Positions 1 to 7,555 of a stretch of DNA of 64,000 bases are shown here, piece by piece. The position numbers were made by a program, and so were the translations under genes. Origin of the DNA: Tepidimonas sediminis (GTDB lineage Bacteria > Pseudomonadota > Gammaproteobacteria > Burkholderiales > Burkholderiaceae_C); NCBI RefSeq assembly GCF_007556605.1, contig NZ_VJND01000011.1:24900-88899 (forward strand). Direction: 5' to 3'. A model generated the notes under the pieces. The model worked only from the letters and a program-made list of their open reading frames with translations, was not told the DNA's origin and did no database searches. The stretch's first letter is position 1. Each line of letters starts with the position of its first letter.

Positions 1-558
1 CCAGGCCAGCGGCGGAAACATCGCCAGCACCACCAGCGTCAGCGCCCAGTTCAGCCACAGCAGGTAGGCCAGCAGCGCCGCGATCGTCAGCACCGTGCGC
101 ACCAGCGTCAGCAGCGCCCCCACCAGCTGCGTCGCACCGGTGTTGGCCTCGTAGACCACGGTGTTGGACAGCTGGCTGGCGCTTTGCTCGGCGAACAGCC
201 GCAGCTCGGCGCGGCCCAGCCGCTCGAACATCGCGCGCCGCAGCGCCACCATGCCGCCGTTGGCGGTGTAGGCCAGGCCGTAGTGGGCCGCAAACGTGGC
301 CAGCCCGCGCAGCGCGAACAACCCCACCAGCGCCACCGGCACCGCCCACAGCGGCACGCGCCCGGCGACGAACCCCTCATCCAGCAGCAGCTTCAGCAGC
401 GCCGGGATGGCCGGCTCGGTGGCGGCGGCCAGCAGCGCCCCCAGCAGGGCCAGCGCCAGCCCCGCCCGCGCGGGACGGAAGTACGGCCACAGACGGCGCA
501 GGCGCTGCGGCAGCGTGGCGCCTGCCGGCTGGGGGGAGGTGGAGCGTTCGGGGGACAA
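1..558 (-). CDS. MsbA-type ABC exporter, N-terminal part (partial)
   Basis: Inner-membrane half-transporter of the lipid A/multidrug exporter class, cut by the window edge; about 186 residues are visible. The frame reads an LWPYFRP motif, a first membrane segment (about residues 28-45), a second near 60-80, a charged cytoplasmic loop and then hydrophobic segments 3/4, which is the fold of an exporter membrane domain. The ATPase half lies outside the window. There is no ATG in this frame downstream of a stop near position 615, so I use the TTG at 558; the start is uncertain and has no clear Shine-Dalgarno sequence. A GATAAT-like -10 box for the minus strand lies at 625-630. The gene diverges from tolB. 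MsbA is the likeliest identity, but other exporters of this family cannot be excluded without the C-terminus. Confidence 0.65.
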   Translation of the reverse strand, partial: MSPERSTSPQPAGATLPQRLRRLWPYFRPARAGLALALLGALLAAATEPAIPALLKLLLDEGFVAGRVPLWAVPVALVGLFALRGLATFAAHYGLAYTANGGMVALRRAMFERLGRAELRLFAEQSASQLSNTVVYEANTGATQLVGALLTLVRTVLTIAALLAYLLWLNWALTLVVLAMFPPLAW

Positions 559-754
559 GGCGGATGGGAGGAAGCAGGCGGGAACTCGCCGGTGGCGTCC
601 AGATCACCTACCGGGCGATCCGTTATTATCGGCGCGCCCGCCTGCACGGCCGGCCGTTTTCCCGGCCGGGCGGCCGGTCGGCGCGGCCCGACGACGTTTC
701 CCGTCCCCCAGGCCGGCCGGCGCAGCCGGCGGGGCTCCTGCGCTCGAAGTCCGG

Positions 755-2077
755 ATGAACCGCCACCTCCCTGCCCCTGTCACCCTGTCGTTGCCGCGCG
801 CCGCGCGCCGGCGTTTCCTCGGTCAGGCGGCCGCCCTCGCGCTGGGCGGCGCGGGGATACCCGCGGCGCGGGCGCAGTTCCGCGTCGAGGTCACCGGCGT
901 CGGCATGCAGCAGATTCCGTTCGCGATCGCGCCGTTTCGCGTGCCGCCCGGGCTGCCGCAGGACGTGGCCGCCATCGTCGCGGCCGACCTCGTGCGCAGC
1001 GGCATGCTGCGTCAGCTGCCGGCCAACGTGCCGGGGCTGGATGAGACGGCGCGGCCGGAGCTGGCGCCTTGGAAGGCGCAGGGCGTCGACGCCCTGCTGA
1101 CCGGCAGCGTGCGACCGCTGGCCGACGGCCGCTTCGATGTGCGTTTCCGCCTCTGGGACGCGGTGCGCGGCACCGACCTCGGCGGGCTGAGCTACCCGGT
1201 CGGCGCCGGCCAGCTGCGTCTGGCGGCGCACCGCATCGCCGACTACGTCTACGAGAAGCTCACCGGCGAGAAGGGGGTTTTTTCCACCCGCATCGCCTAC
1301 GTCGGCGAGCAGGGCGGGCAGTTCCGTCTGTGGGTGGCCGACGCCGACGGCGAAAACGCCCAGGCGGCGCTGTCCAGCAGCGAGCCGATCATCTCGCCGG
1401 CCTGGTCGCCCAACGGGCAGCAGCTGGCCTACGTCTCCTTCGAGGCGCGCAAGCCCGTCATCTACGCGCACGACCTGGCCAGCGGGCGGCGGCGCCTGCT
1501 GGCGAGTTTTCGCGGCTCCAACAGCGCGCCGGCCTGGTCGCCCGACGGGCGGCGCCTGTACGCGACGCTGACGCTGGCCGGCAGCTCGCAGATCTACGCG
1601 CTCGACCTGGAGGGCGGGGCGCCGCAGCGCATCACGCAGACCGGCGGCATCGACACCGAGCCGGCCTTCGCCCCCGACGGCAAGTCGGTCTACTTCGTCA
1701 GCGACCGGGGCGGCGCGCCGCAGATCTACCGCATGACGCCCGACGGCCGCGAGGTCACGCGCGTGACCTTCGAGGGCGCGTACAACATCTCGCCCGCCGT
1801 CAGCCCGGACGGCCGTCATCTGGCCTACGTGACGCGCACCAACGGCGGCTTTCAGCTGCGCGTGCTGGACCTGACCACCGGCAGCATCAGCGCCCCGACC
1901 GACACCAGCGCCGACGAGAGCCCGAGCTTTGCGCCGAACGGCCGCCTGATCATCTACGCCACGCGCGTGCAGGGGCGCGAGGTGCTGATGACGACGACGC
2001 TGGATGGGCGCGTCAAGGCGCGCCTCAACGCGCAGGGCAACGTGCGCGAGCCCGACTGGGGGCCGCTGCAGGGCTGA
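755..2077 (+). CDS. tolB: Tol-Pal system beta-propeller protein TolB
   Basis: Periplasmic TolB (440 aa, usual length about 430), which links the TolQRA motor to Pal at the outer membrane during cell-envelope constriction. The ATG at 755 starts a signal peptide with a twin-arginine-like RRRFLG at residues 18-23 and an AxA cleavage site near residue 40. The N-terminal TolB domain covers about 42-170. It is followed by a six-bladed propeller with recurring WSPNG/WSPDG/FAPDG blade motifs. pal and cpoB follow in the usual order. The tolQRA genes that normally lie upstream are absent; a divergent exporter gene is there instead. The Tat-like signal is read from the sequence; the export route is inferred. 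Confidence 0.95.
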   Translation: MNRHLPAPVTLSLPRAARRRFLGQAAALALGGAGIPAARAQFRVEVTGVGMQQIPFAIAPFRVPPGLPQDVAAIVAADLVRSGMLRQLPANVPGLDETARPELAPWKAQGVDALLTGSVRPLADGRFDVRFRLWDAVRGTDLGGLSYPVGAGQLRLAAHRIADYVYEKLTGEKGVFSTRIAYVGEQGGQFRLWVADADGENAQAALSSSEPIISPAWSPNGQQLAYVSFEARKPVIYAHDLASGRRRLLASFRGSNSAPAWSPDGRRLYATLTLAGSSQIYALDLEGGAPQRITQTGGIDTEPAFAPDGKSVYFVSDRGGAPQIYRMTPDGREVTRVTFEGAYNISPAVSPDGRHLAYVTRTNGGFQLRVLDLTTGSISAPTDTSADESPSFAPNGRLIIYATRVQGREVLMTTTLDGRVKARLNAQGNVREPDWGPLQG

Positions 2078-2131
2078 GGCCGCGCCGACCCGGTACCGTT
2101 TTCCGACCACTTCCGCATCGATCCGCCGACC

Positions 2132-2725
2132 ATGACCACCCTTCGCATCCCGTCTCCGTTCCGTCCGACCCCGCTGCGCCTGCTGGCGCTGGCCACCGCG
2201 GCCGCCGTGCTGGCGGGCTGCTCCAGCGTGCGGCTGGACGAAAGCGCCCCGGTGACCGACCGCAGCGCCGCCCCGGTGCAGCCCGTTGGGGGCGGGGCGG
2301 CTGGCGGTGGCGCCGGCGCGGCGGGCGCCGCGGTCGACGGCCGCACCGTGGTGCCGGTGCAGACCGTCCCGGCCGAGCAGGGGCAGCCGCCGGCCAACGT
2401 CGCGCGCGTCATCTACTTCGACTTCGACTCCTACGTCGTCAAGCCCGAATTCATGGCCACGCTGGAGGCGCACGCGCGCTTCCTCAACGCCGACCGCAGC
2501 CGCCGCGTGGTGCTGGAGGGTCATACCGACGAGCGCGGCGGGCGTGAGTACAACCTGGCGCTCGGGCAGAAGCGCGCCGACGCCGTGCGACGCGCCCTGG
2601 CGCTGCTGGGCGTGCAGGACGCGCAGATGGAGTCCGTCAGCTACGGCAAGGAAAAGCCTGCGGTCCAGGGCAGCGGTGAGGAGGTCTGGAGCCGCAACCG
2701 CCGCGTCGAGCTGGTCTACCGTTGA
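2132..2725 (+). CDS. pal: Peptidoglycan-associated lipoprotein Pal
   Basis: Outer-membrane lipoprotein (197 aa) that binds peptidoglycan and TolB. The signal peptide ends in the lipobox LAGC, with the lipidated Cys at residue 30. A Gly/Ala-rich linker (about 50-75) precedes an OmpA-like domain (about 88-197), which carries the peptidoglycan-binding motif EGHTDERG and the YNLALGQKRA helix. It is 54 bp downstream of tolB. The stop codon overlaps a spurious TTG of the next frame, and cpoB begins 20 bp later, so the three genes form one transcription unit. Confidence 0.96.
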   Translation: MTTLRIPSPFRPTPLRLLALATAAAVLAGCSSVRLDESAPVTDRSAAPVQPVGGGAAGGGAGAAGAAVDGRTVVPVQTVPAEQGQPPANVARVIYFDFDSYVVKPEFMATLEAHARFLNADRSRRVVLEGHTDERGGREYNLALGQKRADAVRRALALLGVQDAQMESVSYGKEKPAVQGSGEEVWSRNRRVELVYR

Positions 2726-2745
2726 GGCGCGCGAGGGGATCCGCC

Positions 2746-3570
2746 ATGGCCTGCGTCCTTGCACCGCGGTCGCGCGCAGCGTGGCTGGGCCGCTCGATGG
2801 CGGCGGCCGCGCTGGCGTGGCTGTTCGCCACCCCCTCTTGGGCGCTGTTCGCCGACGACGACGCCCGCCGCGCCATCCTCGAGCTGCGCGGCCGCGTGGA
2901 GGCCCAGCGCCAGCAGCTGGAGGCGCAACGCCAGCTGATCGAGGAGCTGCAGCGCGCGTTGCAGGCTGCGCAGCAGGATCTGGAGCCGGCGCGCCGCGGC
3001 CTGCTGGAGCAGACCAACCAGCTGGAGACGCTGCGCCGCGAGCTGGCGCAGCTGCGCGGACAGCAGGAGCAGCTGGCGTTCCAGCTCGCCGAGCTGCAGC
3101 GCCAGCAGCGCGACGCGCTGGCGGCGCTGGACGAACGGCTGCGCGCGCAGGAGCCGGTCAAGGTCGCGCTGGAGGGTCAGGAGTTCACCGTCCGGCCCGA
3201 GGAGAAGGCCGCCTTCGAGGCGGCGATGGCGGCGCTGCGCGCCTCGGACTTCCGGCGTGCCGCGCAGCTGCACGCCGAGTTCCTGCAGCGCTTCCCGGCC
3301 AGCGGCTACGCGCCGCTGGCGCTGTACTGGCGCGGCAACGCGCTTTACGCGGCGCGCGACTACAAGCCGGCCATCGAGGCCTACCAGCAGCTGCTGCAGG
3401 CGCATCCGGGCCATCCGCGTGCGCCGGAGGCGATGCTGGCCATCGCCAGCTGCCAGGTCGAGCTCAAGGACCTCAAGGCCGCGCGCGCCACCTGGCAGGC
3501 GCTCATCAGGCAGTACCCCGACAGCGAAGCCGCCGCGGCTGCGCGCGAACGGCTCAGCCGCCTGCGCTGA
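2746..3570 (+). CDS. cpoB: Cell division coordinator CpoB (YbgF)
   Basis: Periplasmic Tol-associated protein (274 aa) that coordinates PBP1B activity with Tol constriction. The signal peptide covers about residues 1-32. A Gln/Glu/Leu-rich coiled-coil domain (about 40-135) is followed by TPR repeats in the C-terminal half, with YxxxLALYWRGNALYAAR-type and AIEAYQQLL-type helices. I chose the ATG at 2746 because GAGGGG lies 7 bp upstream; a TTG at 2722 is in frame but overlaps the pal stop. It closes the tolB-pal-cpoB unit. Confidence 0.92.
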   Translation: MACVLAPRSRAAWLGRSMAAAALAWLFATPSWALFADDDARRAILELRGRVEAQRQQLEAQRQLIEELQRALQAAQQDLEPARRGLLEQTNQLETLRRELAQLRGQQEQLAFQLAELQRQQRDALAALDERLRAQEPVKVALEGQEFTVRPEEKAAFEAAMAALRASDFRRAAQLHAEFLQRFPASGYAPLALYWRGNALYAARDYKPAIEAYQQLLQAHPGHPRAPEAMLAIASCQVELKDLKAARATWQALIRQYPDSEAAAAARERLSRLR

Positions 3571-3603
3571 CCCCGGCGCACCCCTACAATCGCGTCCTCG
3601 ATC

Positions 3604-4719
3604 ATGGACGCCAACGCATTCCAATCCTTGCACACCACGGTGCTGTGGGCGGTGTTCGCCGTCGCGGCGATCTTCGGCGCGCTGGCCCAGCGCACTCACT
3701 TCTGCACCATGGGGGCGCTGAGCGACCTCGTCAACATGGGGGACTCGACGCGCCTGCGCATGTGGGTGATGGCCATCGGCGTGGCGATGGTGGGCTTCCA
3801 CGTGCTGGCCGGGCTCGGCGTCATCGACGCCAGCAAGACCATCTACTTCGGCGGCCGCATCATCTGGGCCTCGGCCCTGGTGGGCGGGGCGCTGTTCGGC
3901 TTCGGCATGGTGCTTGGCTCCGGCTGCGGCAGCAAGACGCTGGTGCGGCTGGGCGGTGGCAGTCTCAAGGCGCTGGTGGTGTTCTTCGTGATGGGGTTTG
4001 CCGCCTACGCCACGCTGCGCGGCATCACCGCGGTGTTGCGTGACCGCACGGTCGACAGGGTGGCCTTCGAGATGCGCCCGGGCAGCACGCTGCCGGCCTG
4101 GCTGGCGCAGCAGCTGGGCTGGCCGGCGGAGACGGCGCTGCTGGTCGTGGGCTGCGGCGTGGGGCTGGCGCTGATGGCTTGGGCCGCCGCCTCCGCCGAT
4201 TTCCGCCGCAGCGCCGACGCCTGGCTCGGCGGCGTCGGCGTGGGCCTGACGGTGGTGGCGATGTGGGCGGTGTCGGGCTGGCTCGGCTTCGTGCCGGAGC
4301 ACCCGGAGACGCTGGAGCCGGTGTTCGTCGCCACCCAGAGCGGCCGCATGGAGGCACTGACCTTCACCGCCCCGCTGGCCTACACGATCGACTGGCTGAT
4401 CTACTTCAGCGACGCCAACAAGGTGCTGACGCTCGGCGTGGTCAGCGTGCTCGGGGTGGTGGCCGGCTCGGCGGCCTGGGCGCTGGCCACGCGTTCCTTC
4501 CGCTGGGAGGGGTTCGCCGGCACGCGCGATACCGCGCTGCACATCGTCGGGGCGCTGTGCATGGGGGTGGGCGGCGTCACCGCGATGGGCTGCACGATCG
4601 GGCAGGGCCTGTCAGGGGTCTCGACGCTGAGCCTGACCAGCGTGCTGGCGCTGCTCGGCATCGTGGCCGGGGCGCTGGCGGGGTTCCGGTTCCAGATCTG
4701 GCTGCTGGAGCGTGACTGA
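3604..4719 (+). CDS. YeeE/YedE family transporter (TsuA-like thiosulfate uptake)
   Basis: Integral membrane protein of 371 aa, with about nine hydrophobic segments. It carries the conserved Cys/Gly motifs of the YeeE/YedE (TsuA) family: HFCTMGALSD near residue 35, GSGCGSKTL near 103, and AMGCTIGQGLSG near 326. In characterised TsuA the cysteines in such motifs relay thiosulfate through the pore, so uptake of thiosulfate or a related sulfur anion is the likely role. It overlaps the GTG start of tcdA by 8 bp, so the two are probably co-transcribed. No tusA-like or rhodanese gene is adjacent, so the exact sulfur substrate is inferred. Confidence 0.85.
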   Translation: MDANAFQSLHTTVLWAVFAVAAIFGALAQRTHFCTMGALSDLVNMGDSTRLRMWVMAIGVAMVGFHVLAGLGVIDASKTIYFGGRIIWASALVGGALFGFGMVLGSGCGSKTLVRLGGGSLKALVVFFVMGFAAYATLRGITAVLRDRTVDRVAFEMRPGSTLPAWLAQQLGWPAETALLVVGCGVGLALMAWAAASADFRRSADAWLGGVGVGLTVVAMWAVSGWLGFVPEHPETLEPVFVATQSGRMEALTFTAPLAYTIDWLIYFSDANKVLTLGVVSVLGVVAGSAAWALATRSFRWEGFAGTRDTALHIVGALCMGVGGVTAMGCTIGQGLSGVSTLSLTSVLALLGIVAGALAGFRFQIWLLERD

Positions 4720-5536
4720 GGCCGCCGGCGCTCCCGCGCTCGACGCCGCGCGCCGCTTTGGCGGCGTGCGGCGCCTGTACGGCGAGCGCGGTGCGCGGGC
4801 GATCGCCGATGCCCACGCGGTCGTCATCGGGGTCGGCGGCGTCGGCTCCTGGGCCGCCGAGGCGCTGGCGCGCAGCGGCATCGGGGCGCTGACGCTGATC
4901 GACCTCGACCACGTCGCCGAATCCAACGTCAACCGCCAGCTGCACGCGCTGGATGCGACGCTGGGCATGGCCAAGGTGCTGGCCATGCGCGAGCGGGTGC
5001 TGGCGTTCCATCCCGGCTGCCGGGTGGAGCCGGTGGAGGACTTCGTCGGACCGGACAACTGGCCGCAGCTGCTGCAGGCGGCGTGCGCGCGCCAGGGGTC
5101 GCAGCGGGCGCTCGTGGTGCTCGATTGCTGCGACCAGATGGCGGCCAAGGTGACGCTGGCCGCCTGGGCGCGCGCCAGCCGCGTGCCGTTCATCACCGTC
5201 GGCGCTGCCGGCGGCAAGCGCCACGCCGAGCGCGTCGAGATCGACGACGTCGCGCACGCCACGCACGATCCGCTGCTGGCGCAGCTGCGCCAGCGGCTGC
5301 GCCGTCACCATGGCGCCCCGCGGCAGGGCCCGATCGGCGTGCCGGCGGTGTTCAGCCGCGAGCCGGTGACCGTCCCGGCCGTGGCGGCCGCGTGCGACGC
5401 CGCGGTCGACGGCAGCCTGAACTGCCACGGCTACGGCTCCAGCGTGGCCGTCACGGCCACCTTCGGCCTGTGTGCGGCCGGCTGGGCGCTCGAGCGGTTG
5501 GCCAGCCTCGCGGACGGCATTTCGCCTGCGCTATAA
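4712..5536 (+). CDS. tcdA: tRNA threonylcarbamoyladenosine dehydratase TcdA
   Basis: E1-like ATP-dependent enzyme (274 aa) that cyclises N6-threonylcarbamoyladenosine (t6A37) in tRNA. It shows the Rossmann motif GVGGVGSW (residues 37-44), the IDLDHVAESNVNRQ segment typical of ThiF/MoeB/TcdA, and the C-terminal NCHGYGSS region. It starts at a GTG inside the end of the upstream transporter gene (8-bp overlap). Its TAA stop overlaps a TATAAT box that probably serves the following tRNA-Lys gene. Confidence 0.93.
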   Translation: MTEAAGAPALDAARRFGGVRRLYGERGARAIADAHAVVIGVGGVGSWAAEALARSGIGALTLIDLDHVAESNVNRQLHALDATLGMAKVLAMRERVLAFHPGCRVEPVEDFVGPDNWPQLLQAACARQGSQRALVVLDCCDQMAAKVTLAAWARASRVPFITVGAAGGKRHAERVEIDDVAHATHDPLLAQLRQRLRRHHGAPRQGPIGVPAVFSREPVTVPAVAAACDAAVDGSLNCHGYGSSVAVTATFGLCAAGWALERLASLADGISPAL

Positions 5537-5537
5537 T
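5532..5537 (+). promoter_or_regulatory. -10 box of the tRNA-Lys gene
   Basis: A perfect TATAAT at 5532-5537 overlaps the TAA stop of tcdA and lies 38 bp before the mature tRNA. No good -35 hexamer is visible at 16-18 bp, so the promoter call rests on the -10 match and its position. Confidence 0.5.
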
Positions 5538-5575
5538 GACAGCTTTCCTTTCGCGCCGCGAGAGCGGCAGCGGTT

Positions 5576-5651
5576 GGGTCGTTAGCTCAGCCGGTAGAGC
5601 AGCGGACTTTTAATCCGTTGGTCGCAGGTTCGAATCCTGCACGACCCACCA
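5576..5651 (+). tRNA. tRNA-Lys (anticodon TTT)
   Basis: A 76-nt cloverleaf with an encoded CCA. The acceptor stem GGGTCGT pairs with ACGACCC. The D arm has GCTC/GAGC, the anticodon stem is GCGGA/TCCGT with loop CTTTTAA (anticodon TTT), and the T arm is GCAGG-TTCGAAT-CCTGC. All stems pair perfectly. Confidence 0.98.
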
Positions 5652-5663
5652 AAAAATTCAACG

Positions 5664-5707
5664 GGTCACGCCGTCTTCATCCTCGTAGACCGGCTGCCGG
5701 CGTGACC
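5664..5707 (+). repeat. 10-bp inverted repeat downstream of tRNA-Lys
   Basis: GGTCACGCCG at 5664-5673 is exactly complementary to CGGCGTGACC at 5698-5707, with a 24-nt loop. It sits between the tRNA 3' end and the rho-independent terminator. It may protect or guide processing of the tRNA precursor, but this is inference. Confidence 0.5.
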
Positions 5708-5722
5708 TGATCGTGACGAACG

Positions 5723-5745
5723 ACCCGCACCCGGCGGGTTTTTTT
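5723..5745 (+). terminator. Rho-independent terminator after tRNA-Lys
   Basis: Stem ACCCGC (5723-5728) and GCGGGT (5734-5739) with a 5-nt loop, followed by seven T residues (5739-5745). It ends the tcdA/tRNA-Lys transcripts 47 bp before the next gene. Confidence 0.85.
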
Positions 5746-5791
5746 GTGCCCGCGCCGGGCTCGGGCGGCGCAACCGACGGGACCGATCGAG

Positions 5792-6376
5792 ATGGCATGG
5801 GAAGCGCTGGCGGTGTCCACCGGGGTGGTGGCGCTGGCCGAGATGGGCGACAAGACGCAGCTGCTGGCGCTGCTGCTGGCGGCGCGCTTTCGCCGGCCGC
5901 TGCCGATCGTGGCCGGCATCGTGGTGGCCACGGTGCTCAACCATGCGCTGGCGGGGGCGGTCGGGGCGTGGCTGGCGGCCCACGTCAGCCCGGCCTGGCT
6001 GCGCTGGGGGCTTGGGCTGTCGTTCCTGGCGATGGCGGCCTGGATGCTGATCCCGGACAAGGTCGACGAGGACGACGTGCGCATCGCGCCGCGCTGGGGG
6101 GTGTTCGGTGCCACGGCGCTGGCGTTCTTCCTGGCGGAGATGGCCGACAAGACGCAGATCGCCACCGTGGCGCTGACGGTGCACTACGCCGCGCCGCTGG
6201 CGGTGGTGGCCGGCACGACGCTGGGCATGCTGCTTGCCGACGTGCCGGCGGTGTTCGTCGGCGACCGGCTGGCGCGGCGCGTGCCGATGCGGCTGGTGCA
6301 CGGCGTGGCCGCGGCGATCTTCGCGCTGCTGGGACTGGCGACGCTGCTCGGCGCGGGGGTGTCGCTCGGTTTTTGA
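5792..6376 (+). CDS. TMEM165/GDT1 family membrane protein (putative cation exporter)
   Basis: Small membrane protein (194 aa) of the UPF0016/GDT1 family, whose characterised members move Mn2+ or Ca2+ out of the cytoplasm. It has about six transmembrane segments and two copies of the signature E-x-G/A-D-K-T-Q: AEMGDKTQ near residue 17 and AEMADKTQ near residue 116. I chose the ATG at 5792 since the motif follows at the usual distance; an ATG 48 bp upstream lies next to the terminator. It stands alone between a terminator and a new promoter. Confidence 0.88.
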   Translation: MAWEALAVSTGVVALAEMGDKTQLLALLLAARFRRPLPIVAGIVVATVLNHALAGAVGAWLAAHVSPAWLRWGLGLSFLAMAAWMLIPDKVDEDDVRIAPRWGVFGATALAFFLAEMADKTQIATVALTVHYAAPLAVVAGTTLGMLLADVPAVFVGDRLARRVPMRLVHGVAAAIFALLGLATLLGAGVSLGF

Positions 6377-6401
6377 CACCCGGCGGACGCTGCGCCACAA
6401 T
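6373..6401 (+). promoter_or_regulatory. Sigma-70 type promoter of the MBL-fold hydrolase gene
   Basis: TTGACA (6373-6378, perfect -35, overlapping the upstream stop codon), then a 17-bp spacer and CACAAT (6396-6401, 4/6 match to TATAAT). The predicted transcript would begin near 6408, about 75 nt before the ATG at 6484. Confidence 0.6.
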
Positions 6402-6403
6402 CG

Positions 6404-6417
6404 ATGCATTCGTGCAT
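6404..6417 (+). repeat. ATGCA-TTCG-TGCAT hairpin at the predicted transcript start
   Basis: A perfect 5-bp stem closed by a TTCG tetraloop (6404-6417), positioned at the predicted transcription start of the MBL-fold gene. It could be a stabilising 5' hairpin in RNA or a small operator in DNA; the sequence does not decide between them. Confidence 0.45.
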
Positions 6418-6483
6418 GCTTATGTGCAATTGAGAAGGCGCCGGCGTTGCGCCGCCGGTGCCGGGATCCCGAGGAGAATGCCG

Positions 6484-7512
6484 ATGTCCCCGACCACCCT
6501 GACGCGCCGCCGCTGGCTGCGCCTGAGCGCCGGCGGCGTGGCCGGCGTGGCGGCGCTGGCCGCCGTGCCCGAGGTGCGCGTGTTCGCCCAGCAGCTGCAG
6601 GATTTCATCGAGGGCCCGCCGGTGCCCGACATCGAGCCGCAGCGCATCACGCCGCACGTCTGGATGATCTACGCCAAGGACGGCTTTCCGACGCCGGAGA
6701 ACCGCGGCGTGATGGCCAACGTGGTGTTCGTCGTCACCCGTGTCGGCGTCGTCATTCTGGACTCGGGCTGCTCGCTGCAGCACGGCCAGATGGCCATCCG
6801 CATGATCCGCAAGGTCACCGACAAGCCGGTGGTGGCGATCTTCAACAGTCACTACCACGGCGACCACTGGCTGGGCAACCACGCCTTCGTCGAGGCGTTC
6901 GGCGCCAGCCTGCCGATCCACGCGCTGCCGCATACCATCGAGATGATCCGCGGCACCGAGGGCAACCTGTGGCGCAGCCTGATGGAGCGCTGGACCAACC
7001 AGGCCACGATGGGCACCAGGGTGGTGCCGCCCAACACGCCGACCGAGCATGGGCGCACCTACCGCTTCGGCGACGTGACGCTGCGCATGCATCACTACGG
7101 ACGCGCGCACACGCCGTCCGACCTGTGCATCGAGGTGGTGGAGGATCGCTTCACCTACGTCGGCGACATTGCGATGGAGAATCGCATCGCCAACATCGAC
7201 GACGGCTCCTACCCGGGCACCTTCAAGTACTACGAGGCGCTGCAGAAGGCCACCGGCAGCGGGCAGCTGTTCTGGCCCGGTCACGGCCGCGGCAGCACGA
7301 CGCTGCTGGAGGACTACGGCACGTTTCTCAAGGGCATCTGGGAGCCCTGCGTGCAGGCGGTCAAGGACGGCGTGCCGCTGGAGAAGGCCAAGGAGCTGGT
7401 GCTGAAGGATCCACGGGTGGCGCGGCGGGCCAGGGACATGGCCGGTTTCGACAGCAACATCGGCAAGTACACGAGCCTGGCGTACCTGGAGGCCGAGAAG
7501 GAGCTGTTCTGA
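6484..7512 (+). CDS. Tat-exported MBL-fold metallohydrolase
   Basis: Protein of 342 aa with a twin-arginine signal (TRRRWLRLS, residues 6-14) and cleavage near residue 36, so it is probably periplasmic. The metallo-beta-lactamase domain keeps all zinc ligands: NSHYHGDH near residue 122-129, a His in GRAHTPSD near 206, the Asp in YVGDIAME near 224, and a terminal His in WPGHGRG near 265. The ATG at 6484 is preferred over the one at 6478 because GAGGAG at 6471-6476 is then 7 bp away. It resembles SoxH/quinoprotein-relay type hydrolases, but the substrate is unknown. tupBCA starts 43 bp downstream; a functional link is not evident. Confidence 0.85.
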   Translation: MSPTTLTRRRWLRLSAGGVAGVAALAAVPEVRVFAQQLQDFIEGPPVPDIEPQRITPHVWMIYAKDGFPTPENRGVMANVVFVVTRVGVVILDSGCSLQHGQMAIRMIRKVTDKPVVAIFNSHYHGDHWLGNHAFVEAFGASLPIHALPHTIEMIRGTEGNLWRSLMERWTNQATMGTRVVPPNTPTEHGRTYRFGDVTLRMHHYGRAHTPSDLCIEVVEDRFTYVGDIAMENRIANIDDGSYPGTFKYYEALQKATGSGQLFWPGHGRGSTTLLEDYGTFLKGIWEPCVQAVKDGVPLEKAKELVLKDPRVARRARDMAGFDSNIGKYTSLAYLEAEKELF

Positions 7513-7534
7513 CGGCGGCGGCGCGCCGCGGCAG

Positions 7535-7555
7535 GGGCGGTTAGCATAGCCGCCC
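7535..7555 (+). promoter_or_regulatory. Dyad immediately before tupB
   Basis: GGGCGG (7535-7540) and CCGCCC (7550-7555) flank nine bases that are themselves partly symmetrical (TA...TA). The right arm ends at the base before the tupB ATG, and no Shine-Dalgarno sequence is visible. It could be a repressor operator for tungstate control or an RNA hairpin touching the start codon. Confidence 0.4.

Noticed and set aside
626..2764. 712-codon open frame on the minus strand opposite tolB and pal
   Set aside because: It is the antisense shadow of tolB/pal in GC-rich DNA; the plus strand encodes recognisable TolB and Pal.
5652..5791. Mn2+ (yybP-ykoY) riboswitch upstream of the GDT1 family gene
   Set aside because: The interval holds a simple inverted repeat and a terminator with a T tract; the riboswitch core sequences are not visible.
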